Positions 16,613-25,110 of a stretch of 64,000 nt of DNA are shown piece by piece. Every line of letters begins with the position of its first letter. Positions within the stretch are counted from its first letter, which is position 1. Origin of the DNA: Amycolatopsis cihanbeyliensis. Lineage in GTDB: Bacteria; Actinomycetota; Actinomycetes; Mycobacteriales; Pseudonocardiaceae. A program made the translations under genes and the position numbers. The notes beneath the pieces were generated by a model. It was given only the letters and a program-made list of their open reading frames with translations. It searched no databases and was not told the origin of the DNA. Location of the stretch: the NCBI RefSeq assembly GCF_006715045.1, contig NZ_VFML01000001.1:6048001-6112000 (forward strand), written 5' to 3'.

Positions 16613-18799
16613 TCAGTGCCGGGTGATCCCGGATTCGCGCCCGGTCAGCCGGGGAACCAGCAGCGTAGCGGTCGCGGCCACGGCGGCGAACACGGCCGTG
16701 CCGCCATGGATGACGAGCCCGATCGAGCTACCGGCGGCGGAGGTGGTCGCGGACAGTAGCAGCGGGACGCAGGCCAGCGCGCTCACCAGCCAGGTGCCCG
16801 GTGCCGCGCTGGTACCGGTGCGGAGGGTGTCCAGCATGCACACCCCCAGCAAGAGCAGGACGAGGCTCTGGATCGGATCGACCGGCACCCCGAGCAGGTC
16901 GACCCGGCCGGCGTCGCCGGCGAAACTGGTGCGGGCGAAACCGAACACACCGAACATCGCGTAGCCGACGCCAAGGCCTGCCGCCGCCTTGCTGAGCACC
17001 GCGCCCATCCGGTCGTGCGGGTAGCGGGGTGCCAGCGCGGGCAGTGGCGGCCCGCTCACGTGCCGCTCGAACCACCAGAAGACCAGGGCCGCGGGCCCGG
17101 CGAGCAGCGCGAGGGCCATCAGTAGGCGCGGCTGGGCGAGCCAGGCCGGTCCCACGCTCACCCGTTCCGGCAGGTAGACGGCGGAGACCAGGACCAGTAT
17201 CGCGCTGAGAAAGGCGAGGTACAGGCTCATCGGCGCGCGCAGGGCGAACCCGGCCGCGCCGGCCAGCGCGGGCCGCCGGGCGAGGACCGCGAGCGGGCGA
17301 GCCAGCAGGGCGAGCAGCCCGAGGTGGGCAAGGCCGAGCAGGAGCGCGGGAACGATCGGTCCGGCCAGTGCCGGAGGCGTTCCCGGCACGCCGAGCAGCA
17401 GCGGCGGCCACGCCCCGAGCGCGGTGGCCACCACCAGCGTGCCCGCGGACACGGAACCGAGGCCGAGCAACAGGCGGCGCGGCGCGCGGCCGTCCAGGTG
17501 CAGGAAGGCGAGTTGCTGGGCGAGCAGCGCGAGGCCGACCGCGGCCAGGTCCGCCAGCCGCGGCGAGCCGGTCCGCTGTGCGGCAAGGTCGAGCAGCGGA
17601 ACCACGCCGAGCACGGCGAGCAGGACCACCCATGGCCCCCTGCGATGCAACGCCAGCAGCGCCGGGGCGAGCACGATGGTCACCAGGTACGCCCCGAGCA
17701 GCCACAGCGGATGCAGCGCGATTCGCATCACCGCCGAACCGGTGCCGGGTGGGATGGCCAGCAACTCCAGCGCCAGCGGGACCGCGAAGGCCACCACGGC
17801 GAAGATCAGCGCGGGACGCAGCAGCCGGCCCGCCCGGTGCGCCAGGTACTCGCGGTACCCGCCGCCCGCGTCCAGCACCGCACGCCAGCCAGCGGCGTTG
17901 GCATGGCCACCCGCGAAGAAGAACACGAAAGCGAGTTGGGCGAGCCAACTCACCGGCCAGAGCCAGTCCTCGGAAGCACCGGTCCAGCGGGCGAGCGCGA
18001 TACCGGCCTCGCCCAGCACGAGCGCCACCACTCCCGCGACGCCGAGCATTCCCCATCGGCTGCCGTGCCGCGGTACCGTGCCCGCACTCCCGCGCTCCGC
18101 GGAGCGTCGTACCGCGTGCCGCCTGCGCAGCCACCAGCGCAGCCGGAAGGGCAGCAGCAGCCCGATCGCGCCGACGCCGGCGAGCATCGGCCCGATGGGT
18201 TCGCCGATCGGTGGCCCCCAGCGCTGGTGCCAGGAGTTGACCACCAGTCCGGCCGAGTACAGCGAGGCGACGACGCCGCACAGGTCCGCGGAGCCCGCGG
18301 GCTTGATCCCGCACATGGCGTGCATGTCCGCCGACAACCGGTCGTCCAGTGCCTTCCTGGCGTCCTGACCGAGCGGCTGCCCCTTCGCGGCGGCATAACG
18401 GAGCAGGTCGTAACCGAGGTCGTGGGCCCGGCAGGAGGTGCCGTAGTCCCAGCGCGTGTTGTCGTCGCCCCACGGGGTGGAGCAGCCGCCGCCGACGTGG
18501 ATGGCGCGCAGGGTGCCATCCGGCGCCATCTCTCTCGCGGGCGTGACGCCGGTCACCGTGGTGAAGTCGGCGGGCAGTGTGCCGAGCACGTCCGCCCCGG
18601 ATTCCGGCGCGAGGAGCCCGTCGATCGCTTGCCGCGCGGCCGCCACATCGGCCCCGAGCTTTTCCTGCGGGGGTGGGGCTGCGGAGCGGGAGGCCATGAA
18701 GCCGAAGCCGACCACGACCAGTAACAGCAGCAACACCCATGCGGATGTCCACAGCGGACGGCGCACGCGCGGTGGCGGATGCGGCTGCTGCGTGATCAT
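16613..18799 (-). CDS. Phospholipase A2-acyltransferase-like membrane fusion
   Basis: Residues 1-40 hold a short cytoplasmic tail and one membrane segment. The exported stretch 100-180 looks like a prokaryotic phospholipase A2: GGGCSTPWG, then W-x-YGTSCRAHDLGYDLLRY with the Cys123-x2-His126-Asp127 catalytic core. The remaining 500 residues are about ten hydrophobic segments resembling an acyltransferase-3 membrane domain, including WLAQLAFVFFFAGGHANAAGW, where OafA-type proteins have their conserved FF-x-G motif. At 728 residues it is far larger than either family alone. A lipid-hydrolysing head joined to an acyl-transfer channel suggests lipid remodelling at the outer face of the membrane, but this is inference. 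Its ATG at 18799 has no clear ribosome site. A perfect 12-bp dyad lies 30 bases upstream. Confidence 0.72.
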   Translation of the reverse strand: MITQQPHPPPRVRRPLWTSAWVLLLLLVVVGFGFMASRSAAPPPQEKLGADVAAARQAIDGLLAPESGADVLGTLPADFTTVTGVTPAREMAPDGTLRAIHVGGGCSTPWGDDNTRWDYGTSCRAHDLGYDLLRYAAAKGQPLGQDARKALDDRLSADMHAMCGIKPAGSADLCGVVASLYSAGLVVNSWHQRWGPPIGEPIGPMLAGVGAIGLLLPFRLRWWLRRRHAVRRSAERGSAGTVPRHGSRWGMLGVAGVVALVLGEAGIALARWTGASEDWLWPVSWLAQLAFVFFFAGGHANAAGWRAVLDAGGGYREYLAHRAGRLLRPALIFAVVAFAVPLALELLAIPPGTGSAVMRIALHPLWLLGAYLVTIVLAPALLALHRRGPWVVLLAVLGVVPLLDLAAQRTGSPRLADLAAVGLALLAQQLAFLHLDGRAPRRLLLGLGSVSAGTLVVATALGAWPPLLLGVPGTPPALAGPIVPALLLGLAHLGLLALLARPLAVLARRPALAGAAGFALRAPMSLYLAFLSAILVLVSAVYLPERVSVGPAWLAQPRLLMALALLAGPAALVFWWFERHVSGPPLPALAPRYPHDRMGAVLSKAAAGLGVGYAMFGVFGFARTSFAGDAGRVDLLGVPVDPIQSLVLLLLGVCMLDTLRTGTSAAPGTWLVSALACVPLLLSATTSAAGSSIGLVIHGGTAVFAAVAATATLLVPRLTGRESGITRH

Positions 18800-18828
18800 G
18801 TAATCCAGACTGGCAGGAACGGGTGGGG

Positions 18829-18858
18829 GCGAACATCGGGCTATCCCCCGATGTTCGC
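18829..18858. promoter_or_regulatory. 12-bp perfect dyad upstream of the fusion gene
   Basis: GCGAACATCGGG (18829-18840) and CCCGATGTTCGC (18847-18858) are exact complements with a six-base loop. They sit 30 bases before the ATG of the phospholipase-acyltransferase gene (minus strand), where a repressor would block transcription or a leader RNA would form a hairpin. Confidence 0.6.
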
Positions 18859-19225
18859 GATCTTGACGGAATGTGGTCCGATCAGGCTACAAGCCCCCGC
18901 GTGGTCGTCGCTGTAAGTGGCCGGTGTGCCGCGACAGGTGGGGCCGAACGGGTTACGGTTTGCCGGTCGTGCCGTCCGGCGCGCCGCTGTTCGATACGGC
19001 GTGTTCCAGGAAAAGTTCAGTCGAATTGCATTGGCACACCCGTAATGTGGACGCGTCCGGCTGATGATTCGGCTGCGGTGCGGTCGCGACTGGTTCGGTC
19101 GAGGATTTACGTGCACTTCGGGTCGACGCCGAATTTGCCGAGAGGGGGAGAAAATTCGGCCGCCGGGTGCGCTGCCGGTCCGTCGAACATGCCGGTCCGA
19201 GGTAGCGAGCCACGTATCCCCATGA

Positions 19226-19327
19226 GGGTTATTCAGAACGACCCAGCGACCGCGGGCCGCCAGGCCCGTGCGAGCGGTCGTTGCAGCTCACCGCACTGGT
19301 GAGGCGCATTGCAGACCTGAATAACCC
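19226..19327 (+). ncRNA. Candidate structured RNA with three-way junction
   Basis: GGGTTATTCAG (19226-19236) pairs perfectly with CTGAATAACCC (19317-19327). Inside, CGACCGC (19247-19253) pairs with GCGGTCG (19274-19280) and is capped by GGGCC/GGCCC, and CTCACC (19287-19292) pairs with GGTGAG (19298-19303). The result is one closing stem and two hairpins, a three-way junction of 102 nt. An alternative pairing AACGACC/GGTCGTT (19237-19243 with 19276-19282) is mutually exclusive with the first hairpin. A strong hairpin follows 47 bases later on the same strand. The strand is taken as plus because of that hairpin. I recognise no known RNA family. Confidence 0.4.
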
Positions 19328-19373
19328 GACCGCGGAACAAGCCACCAGGTGGTCATCGGCCCGGCACTCAAGG

Positions 19374-19416
19374 GGTGGCAGGGTCACGGACAGGCTGTAT
19401 CCGTGACCCTGCCACC
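19374..19416 (+). terminator. 17-bp hairpin, likely terminator
   Basis: GGTGGCAGGGTCACGGA (19374-19390) and TCCGTGACCCTGCCACC (19400-19416) are perfect complements around a nine-base loop. There is no U-tract, as is common for actinomycete terminators. It lies downstream of the structured-RNA candidate and upstream of the promoter-like sequence of the next gene, so it would separate two transcription units. Confidence 0.65.
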
Positions 19417-19459
19417 GCCCATGGGGCCGAACTCCAGCGCGTTCAAGAATTCAGAATAG

Positions 19460-19488
19460 TTGAACCCGCTGCCGGTACGTTCAGCTAT
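19460..19488 (+). promoter_or_regulatory. Possible sigma-70-type promoter
   Basis: TTGAAC (19460-19465) and AGCTAT (19483-19488) are spaced 17 bases apart, near the optimum for a vegetative promoter, and lie just after the hairpin at 19374-19416. A transcript starting around 19495 would carry the small ORF at 19521 and perhaps the AfsR-type gene at 19876. The -10 match is mediocre. Confidence 0.35.
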
Positions 19489-19520
19489 TATGTTTCCTGT
19501 TGTGTGGGGTGGTGACCCGG

Positions 19521-19721
19521 ATGACGGTCCGGCTCAATGGTGATTCCTCGCCGAGGCGACGAAGATCCAAGACCGATGCCGAGCCGAAGGGGAGGGAATT
19601 GGATCTCGATCAGCCGGTCGATGAATCGGAGGAGGCCGGTGAGGCCCCGAGCCCGGGTCGTGACGTCGCGATCGCGGGCTTCCCGCGGCGGAACGATCAG
19701 GGCTGGTGGCCGATGCGGTAG
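19521..19721 (+). CDS. Possible small acidic protein, unknown
   Basis: A 66-codon frame MTVRLNGDSSPRRRRSKTDA is followed by an acidic middle (LDLDQPVDESEEAGEAP) and an aromatic end NDQGWWPMR. A promoter-like sequence precedes it, and a G-rich stretch (GGGGTGG) lies eight bases before the ATG. Composition differs from the Arg/Pro/Gly-rich noise frames around it. It could be a small regulatory protein or a peptide precursor, but no modifying enzyme gene is nearby and I recognise no family. The AfsR-type regulator starts 154 bases later. Confidence 0.3.
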   Translation: MTVRLNGDSSPRRRRSKTDAEPKGRELDLDQPVDESEEAGEAPSPGRDVAIAGFPRRNDQGWWPMR

Positions 19722-19875
19722 CTACCCGCCTTCCGGGCCGGCATCCGGGTGAAATGGGGTGACGGGTGGCTGGGTAGTCGCAATCATGTCCCTTGCACGA
19801 CGGTGACCGCGTCCCGGGGGTCGGCTGGGGGAGATTCTGCCGACGGCGCGGCGGTATTCGGCGGGGGCGGCTGGC

Positions 19876-22800
19876 ATGGGTGACGACGCGGCTACGTTCG
19901 GCAAGCAACTGCGTGCCCTCCGCATCCGTGCCGGATTGACGCAGCGTGACCTCGCCAGTCGAACCGGGCTCAGTGAACGCGCCGTCCGCTACCTCGAGCA
20001 GGGGCGGATCGCCGGGCCCCGGCGGGAGTCCATGCGGCGGCTCGCCGAGGCGGTCGGGCTGGCGACCGGCGAGGAGACACCCGCGAACGCCATGGTGGAC
20101 GGCGCCGACGATGACCAGTTCCGGATCGGCATCCTCGGCCAGCTCGAAGTGACCAGTGCGGGTGCGCCGCTCGCCCTCGGCCCGATGAAGCGACGTTGCT
20201 TGTTCGGGTTGCTCGCCTTGCGGCCCAACACGGTGGTCACGCACGAGGAGATCATCGGCGTGCTCTGGGGGGAGCATCCACCCGCGAGCTGCCTGAACCT
20301 GGTGCATACGTACGCGTCCGGGCTGCGCAAGGCCATCAGGTCCGTCCGCGACCGGCCCGAGGAGCTGATCGTGTCCACGCACGGTGGGTACACGCTCACC
20401 GTGGGCCCGGCGGAGTTGGACCTGTTGCGCTTCGACGAGTTCGCGGCGAGGGCACGGCGGGTGAGCGACGACGATCCGGATACGGCCGTCGACCTGCTCG
20501 ACCAGGCATTGGGTTGCTGGCGGGCGCCGGTACTCGCCGACCTGCACGCCGGCGTGCGCCGGCATCCGGCCGCGGTAGCGGTGGCCGGGAAGCGGCTCGA
20601 TGTCGCGCTGGCCTATGCCGACCTCGCCTTCGACCGAGGTGCCCACGAAGGTGTCCTGGAACGCTTGCGGCCGCTCGCGCACGAGGAGCCACTGCACGAG
20701 GGCCTGCATGCGCGGTTGATGGCCGCCTTGGCCGGTTGCGGCCAGCAGGCGGCCGCGCTGCGGCTGTTCGACGAGGTCCGGCGCCGGCTCAACGAGGAAC
20801 TCGGTGTCGGGCCGGGGGCCGAGATCCGGTCCGCGCACCTGCGTATCGTGCGCGACGAGTCGCCGGTGGCCACGCCGCGTACGACGAGGACCATGCCGGT
20901 ACCCGCGCAGCTTCCGGTAGCCGTGGCCGGGTTCGTGGGCAGGGAGGAGCACCTGCGGCAGCTCGACGCGTACCTGCGGCCGGGGCACGAGCGGGGCGGG
21001 CCGGAGGCCGCGATCTCGGTGATCACCGGTGCGGCCGGGGTCGGCAAGACCGCGCTCGCCGTGCACTGGGCGCATCGGGTGCGCGCGGATTTCCCCGACG
21101 GCCAGCTGCATGTCGACCTGCGTGGTTATGCGCGGACCACGCCGGTAGGGACCGCGGAGGCACTGACGCCGTTTCTGCGCGCGCTCGGAGTGCCCCCGGA
21201 ACGCGTACCCGTGAACGAGGAGGAAGCCGCGGGCCTTTACCGGACATTGCTGGCCGACCGCCGCGTGCTCGTGCTGCTGGACAACGCCGTGAGTGCCGAT
21301 CAGGTGCGGCCACTGCTTCCCGGCAGCCCGACCTGCGCGGTCGTGATCACCAGCAGGGACCGGCTGTCCGGTCTTGTGGCCAACGAGGGCGCCCGCCACC
21401 TGGCGCTCGACGTGCTCGAACCGGCCGACGCGGAGGCGCTGCTGATGCGGATGCTCGGCGAACAGCGGGCCGGAGCCGAACCGGCCGCCGTCGCGGAACT
21501 CGTCCGCGCCTGCGCCTACCTGCCGCTCGCGCTGCGGATCGCCGGTGCCAACCTCACGGCCATGCCACATGCCACCATCGGCGCGTACACCGCCGAACTC
21601 CGCGACCAGGGCGGGATGTCCGGCCTGGCGGTCGAGGGGGAGTGCGGGGACGCCGTGCGGACCACACTCGACCTCTCCTACGCCAGGCTCGAGCCGGAAA
21701 CCCGCCGGTTGTTCCGGTTCCTCGGTCTGGTCCCCGGCCCGGACTTCACCGCGGACGCCGCGGCGGCACTGGTCGACCGGACCGGGCGAGATGTCCGTAA
21801 AGGACTGCGCTCACTGGTGAACGCCAGCCTGTTGCAGGAGCGGGTGGCGGGACGCTACCGGTTCCACGACCTGCTTCGCGAGTACGCCGCCGAGTGCGCG
21901 GGACAGGAGGACAGCGCCGCTGGGCTACGCGCGGCCCGCGAACGGCTGTTCGACTTCTATGTGTACAACGCCGGCGCGGCGACCAGCGTGCTGTACCCGT
22001 ACGTTCCACAGGAACCGACAGCACGGGAAGTCACTGCGTCGCATATCGTGAGTCTGCCCACCGCCTCCGCGGCGGTCGATTGGTTGGATTCGGAGTTACT
22101 CAACATCGTATCCGCTGCGATCGCCGCGCCCACGCATGGCGCACATTCCTACTCGTGGCGAATGGCAGAAGCTTTGCGGGATTATTTTCGTATTCGAGGA
22201 TACGGAACCGATGGCTTGCGTGTGTGCAAGGCGGCATTAAGCGCGGCGCGCGAACTAGGTGACGAAAATAGCGAAGCTTTGGTCCTCGGTATTCTTGGTC
22301 TGATTTATATAAATCTCAGTGACTACCAGCACGCAATCGCCTTGTACCAAGATGCACTCGTGCTGCATCGGAAGTCGGCGGACCGTATCGCGGAAGCATC
22401 TGCACTGCTGGAAATTGGTCGGTGCTGTTCCTACCTGGGCGAGCCGATGCGGGCCATTGAGAGTTACGAGCGGGCGCTGAACCTGAACCGGGCGGTCGGC
22501 AACTCTCGCGGCGAGGCCAGCGCGCTGAACTACCTCGGTGTGTCCGCCCGCTCGTTGGGAAGGACGGGTCAGGCTTTGATGTATGGCAACGGTGCGCTGA
22601 GGTTGGCTCAACGCCTCGACGCCCGGGACGTCGAGGCTCAGTCGCTGCACAGCATCGGCCTGACGAACTGGGCACGGGGCAGCCTGGACGAAGCACGCGA
22701 GTACCTGTTATCAGCTTTGGAAATCACCCAGCTGATCGGGCACCGGCATGGCGAGGCGGTTACGATCCTGTGTCTTGCCGAGACCAACTGTGACGCCGGT

Positions 22801-23391
22801 CGGTACGCGGAAGCCGAAGCCCAGGCACGCGACGGCATGGAACAAGGCCGGGAACTGGGTGAGCGCAGGCACGAGATCATTGGACTCGACGTGCTCGCGA
22901 AGGTTAACCGGGGACGCGGCCAGCATGCGGACGCCATGCGGCGCTACCGCGTGGCGCTTCGTCTCGCCAGGGAATTTGGTGACCGTTATAACGAGATATC
23001 CGTACTCCACGGACTCGTGGCCACGTGCCGTGGCGGTGGTCAGCCGAGTGAAGCGGTTGCGTATGGTCAGGAGGCGCTCATCAAGATACGTAGCACGGCG
23101 ATCAGGTTGTTCGAAGGGAGCGTGCTGACCGAACTGGCACACACCTATCTGGACATTGGTGACCTGAAGAGAGCCGCTGAGTACGTCGAACGAGGATTCA
23201 CCATCGCGCTGGAACGTGGTCAACGCCTCGCCGCGGCTCGGTCACTGCACGTGTCAGGACTCATTGAGCGGGCCGCCGGGAGGCTCGATATCGCCCGGGA
23301 CCGCTGGCGAGCCGCACTGGAGATCTACGTCTCGGCCGGTGGGGCGGAGTCCGCCGATCTTCAAGCGCTGCTGGACGCGTCGAGTGGCTAG
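19876..23391 (+). CDS. AfsR-type SARP regulator with XRE head, NB-ARC, TPR
   Basis: This 1171-residue protein stacks five parts. Residues 8-62 are an XRE helix-turn-helix (LRIRAGLTQRDLASRTGLSERAVRYLEQG). Residues about 75-170 are an OmpR-like SARP DNA-binding domain, then a BTAD helical domain to about 320, an NB-ARC ATPase with Walker A GAAGVGKT at 385-392, and TPR-type repeats from about 700 to the end. SARPs activate specialised metabolism; the NTPase and TPR parts gate activity. Having two DNA-binding heads is uncommon. From about 22,030 the DNA becomes much richer in A/T (the line 22,261-22,320 has 23 G/C of 60), so the C-terminal repeat block may have a different origin. No biosynthetic gene cluster follows in the window. 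It ends four bases into the convergent cyclase gene. Confidence 0.88.
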   Translation: MGDDAATFGKQLRALRIRAGLTQRDLASRTGLSERAVRYLEQGRIAGPRRESMRRLAEAVGLATGEETPANAMVDGADDDQFRIGILGQLEVTSAGAPLALGPMKRRCLFGLLALRPNTVVTHEEIIGVLWGEHPPASCLNLVHTYASGLRKAIRSVRDRPEELIVSTHGGYTLTVGPAELDLLRFDEFAARARRVSDDDPDTAVDLLDQALGCWRAPVLADLHAGVRRHPAAVAVAGKRLDVALAYADLAFDRGAHEGVLERLRPLAHEEPLHEGLHARLMAALAGCGQQAAALRLFDEVRRRLNEELGVGPGAEIRSAHLRIVRDESPVATPRTTRTMPVPAQLPVAVAGFVGREEHLRQLDAYLRPGHERGGPEAAISVITGAAGVGKTALAVHWAHRVRADFPDGQLHVDLRGYARTTPVGTAEALTPFLRALGVPPERVPVNEEEAAGLYRTLLADRRVLVLLDNAVSADQVRPLLPGSPTCAVVITSRDRLSGLVANEGARHLALDVLEPADAEALLMRMLGEQRAGAEPAAVAELVRACAYLPLALRIAGANLTAMPHATIGAYTAELRDQGGMSGLAVEGECGDAVRTTLDLSYARLEPETRRLFRFLGLVPGPDFTADAAAALVDRTGRDVRKGLRSLVNASLLQERVAGRYRFHDLLREYAAECAGQEDSAAGLRAARERLFDFYVYNAGAATSVLYPYVPQEPTAREVTASHIVSLPTASAAVDWLDSELLNIVSAAIAAPTHGAHSYSWRMAEALRDYFRIRGYGTDGLRVCKAALSAARELGDENSEALVLGILGLIYINLSDYQHAIALYQDALVLHRKSADRIAEASALLEIGRCCSYLGEPMRAIESYERALNLNRAVGNSRGEASALNYLGVSARSLGRTGQALMYGNGALRLAQRLDARDVEAQSLHSIGLTNWARGSLDEAREYLLSALEITQLIGHRHGEAVTILCLAETNCDAGRYAEAEAQARDGMEQGRELGERRHEIIGLDVLAKVNRGRGQHADAMRRYRVALRLAREFGDRYNEISVLHGLVATCRGGGQPSEAVAYGQEALIKIRSTAIRLFEGSVLTELAHTYLDIGDLKRAAEYVERGFTIALERGQRLAAARSLHVSGLIERAAGRLDIARDRWRAALEIYVSAGGAESADLQALLDASSG

Positions 23392-24857
23392 CGTGAGGTG
23401 GTGCCCCGGTGCTCGGTCGGGTTTGTGCTTTTCCGGCCGTCCGCGGCGAGGCTCACCCGGTTGCGGCCCGCTTCCTTGGCCACGTACACGGCCCGATCGG
23501 CGGCGTGCATCAACGAATCCAGCGTGTCCGCGTGATCCGGGTACACGGCGACACCGATCGAGGCGGTTCTCCCGGTGATGACGGTCTGACTGCCCCGCTT
23601 GTCCGTCGTGTTGATCGCCAGCTCGCCGATGGCCTGACGGACGCGTTCCGCTGCGGTGATCACCGTGTCCTGGTCGGTGTCCGGGAGAAGCACGAGAAAT
23701 TCCTCGCCACCGAACCGGCCTATGACGTCGGATGGTCGAGTCACTTCACCGAGTGCCTGGGCGACCATGATCAGCACGTCGTCGCCTGCGGGGTGACCGA
23801 ACGTGTCGTTGATCCACTTGAAGTGATCGAGGTCCAGCATCAGCAAGGCGACGCTGTTGCCCGAGCGACCGGCCCGTGCCAGCGCTCGTTCGGCGCGCTC
23901 GGACCAGCCCCGCATGTTGTACACGCCGGTCTTGGAGTCCGTCCGCACGTCGTTCTGCAGTTGGTCGATCTCCGCCAGGCGATTGAACACGACGGTTACC
24001 ACGGCCATGATCCCGACTGCCGGGGGCACGGTGACCACCAGGATCGCGGTCACCGCACCCAGACCGATCGTCACGGCCTCGAGCAGGTTGTCCGCCTTGC
24101 TGCCGAGTACGTTACGTACGGTTGGGGCCGAGGCGGCACCGAGCGCGAGGATCCCGCCGATATAGGCGACCTGGACCGCCTCGTACACCAACCCGGCGAC
24201 GATGAAGGCGAGGAACTCCCACAGTGCGTCGATTCCGATTGTCGCGCTTCCCGACGGCGAGCCGAGCGCACCGAAGGTGAGATGCGCCAGTGCCGCGGCC
24301 GCGCCGTGCGTAACCGAGGAGAAGACGAAGTTGTGCGCCGGCCTGCGCGCGATGAACCACCGCTGGACCCTGACCAGGCCGACCACGAGCAGTGCCAACG
24401 GGATCGGCAGGATGATCGCGGCCGGGAACACCCAGACGGCGGTGAGGTCGATGAGCACGGTACGGGTACGATTCCGGCGTCGCTCTTCCTGCCGGTGGGT
24501 CAGCTGGATATGAATTGTCGCTCCGCCGGCGAGTATCGCACATCGGAGCCAGTCGGCGACGTTCGGAGGTGGAGCGTTCGCGATCGCGGCGCCCAAACCG
24601 ACCAGCGTCACGAGTTCCATGGCGAGCAGAAAGGCGACCGTCCTCTTCGGCCGCTGCCACAGCGCCCAGCCTCGGGGGTGGAAGGAAGGGCGGCTGCGTG
24701 CCGGTTCCAATTCGTCACGCTGGGTGTCAGAATGTTCGGGCCTGGTACGGGCGGCCGGGCTCACGGTCGGACCTTGATCACCAGTCCCGGTCTTCCCGTG
24801 CTGTTCTGAGTCATGTTCTACTGTCTGCCGTGATTGTTCGTGTGATGACGCTGTCAC
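23388..24857 (-). CDS. Membrane diguanylate cyclase (GGDEF)
   Basis: The 489-residue protein has a hydrophilic N-terminal tail, about six to seven membrane segments (between residues 70 and 290) and a C-terminal GGDEF domain. The active-site loop is GGEEF (residues 383-387). Five residues before it sits R-P-S-D, the RxxD inhibitory site at which c-di-GMP feeds back, so it should be an active, product-inhibited cyclase making c-di-GMP. The start is GTG at 24857 behind GAGGAGGTG. No EAL or HD-GYP partner is in the window. In actinomycetes c-di-GMP controls development through BldD; that link is not shown here. Confidence 0.88.
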   Translation of the reverse strand: MTASSHEQSRQTVEHDSEQHGKTGTGDQGPTVSPAARTRPEHSDTQRDELEPARSRPSFHPRGWALWQRPKRTVAFLLAMELVTLVGLGAAIANAPPPNVADWLRCAILAGGATIHIQLTHRQEERRRNRTRTVLIDLTAVWVFPAAIILPIPLALLVVGLVRVQRWFIARRPAHNFVFSSVTHGAAAALAHLTFGALGSPSGSATIGIDALWEFLAFIVAGLVYEAVQVAYIGGILALGAASAPTVRNVLGSKADNLLEAVTIGLGAVTAILVVTVPPAVGIMAVVTVVFNRLAEIDQLQNDVRTDSKTGVYNMRGWSERAERALARAGRSGNSVALLMLDLDHFKWINDTFGHPAGDDVLIMVAQALGEVTRPSDVIGRFGGEEFLVLLPDTDQDTVITAAERVRQAIGELAINTTDKRGSQTVITGRTASIGVAVYPDHADTLDSLMHAADRAVYVAKEAGRNRVSLAADGRKSTNPTEHRGTTSR

Positions 24858-25035
24858 TTGTACACCTCCTCTCGCCTGATGCAGCCGACGATCAGGTAAC
24901 TACACTGAGCTTGGAGTGAAATGGGCTCCTGTCCTTTGGCGGGTATCATCTCACCGCATGAGTACCGCTGACCTCGGGCTGTGGTCTTGACCGGCACAAC
25001 CCAATCAACGTGCATGTCGATCGGAGGTGTTTCCG

Positions 25036-25056
25036 TTGGCGGACCGTGACTTCTGA
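25036..25056 (+). CDS. Six-codon ORF, copy 1 (MADRDF)
   Basis: TTG GCG GAC CGT GAC TTC TGA encodes six residues and is preceded by GGAGG (25023-25027) at eight bases, an ideal ribosome site. Seventeen bases (CGGACCGTGACTTCTGA) are identical to the second copy 75 bases downstream. The length fits an attenuator leader or a signal peptide precursor rather than an enzyme. Nothing co-directional follows closely, so its role is open. Confidence 0.4.
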   Translation: MADRDF

Positions 25057-25110
25057 TATTCGACTGCGTCACATGCTTCGTCTTTTCTAGCGCGCTGGAG
25101 GTGAGAAACC

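Larger units (their letters stand above)
18859..19520. other. Gene-less region dense in inverted repeats
   Basis: No coding frame here looks real. The stretch contains an inverted repeat GCCGAATTT/AAATTCGGC (19128-19136 and 19152-19160, 15-base G-rich loop), the three-way-junction candidate at 19226-19327, a long hairpin at 19374-19416 and a possible promoter at 19460-19488. It lies between the divergent phospholipase-acyltransferase gene and the AfsR-type regulator and is less GC-rich than both. Confidence 0.5.

Noticed and set aside
19226..19327. Hammerhead ribozyme or 6C RNA
   Set aside because: The conserved CTGATGA and GAAA segments of a hammerhead are missing, and the loops lack the C-runs of 6C RNA.
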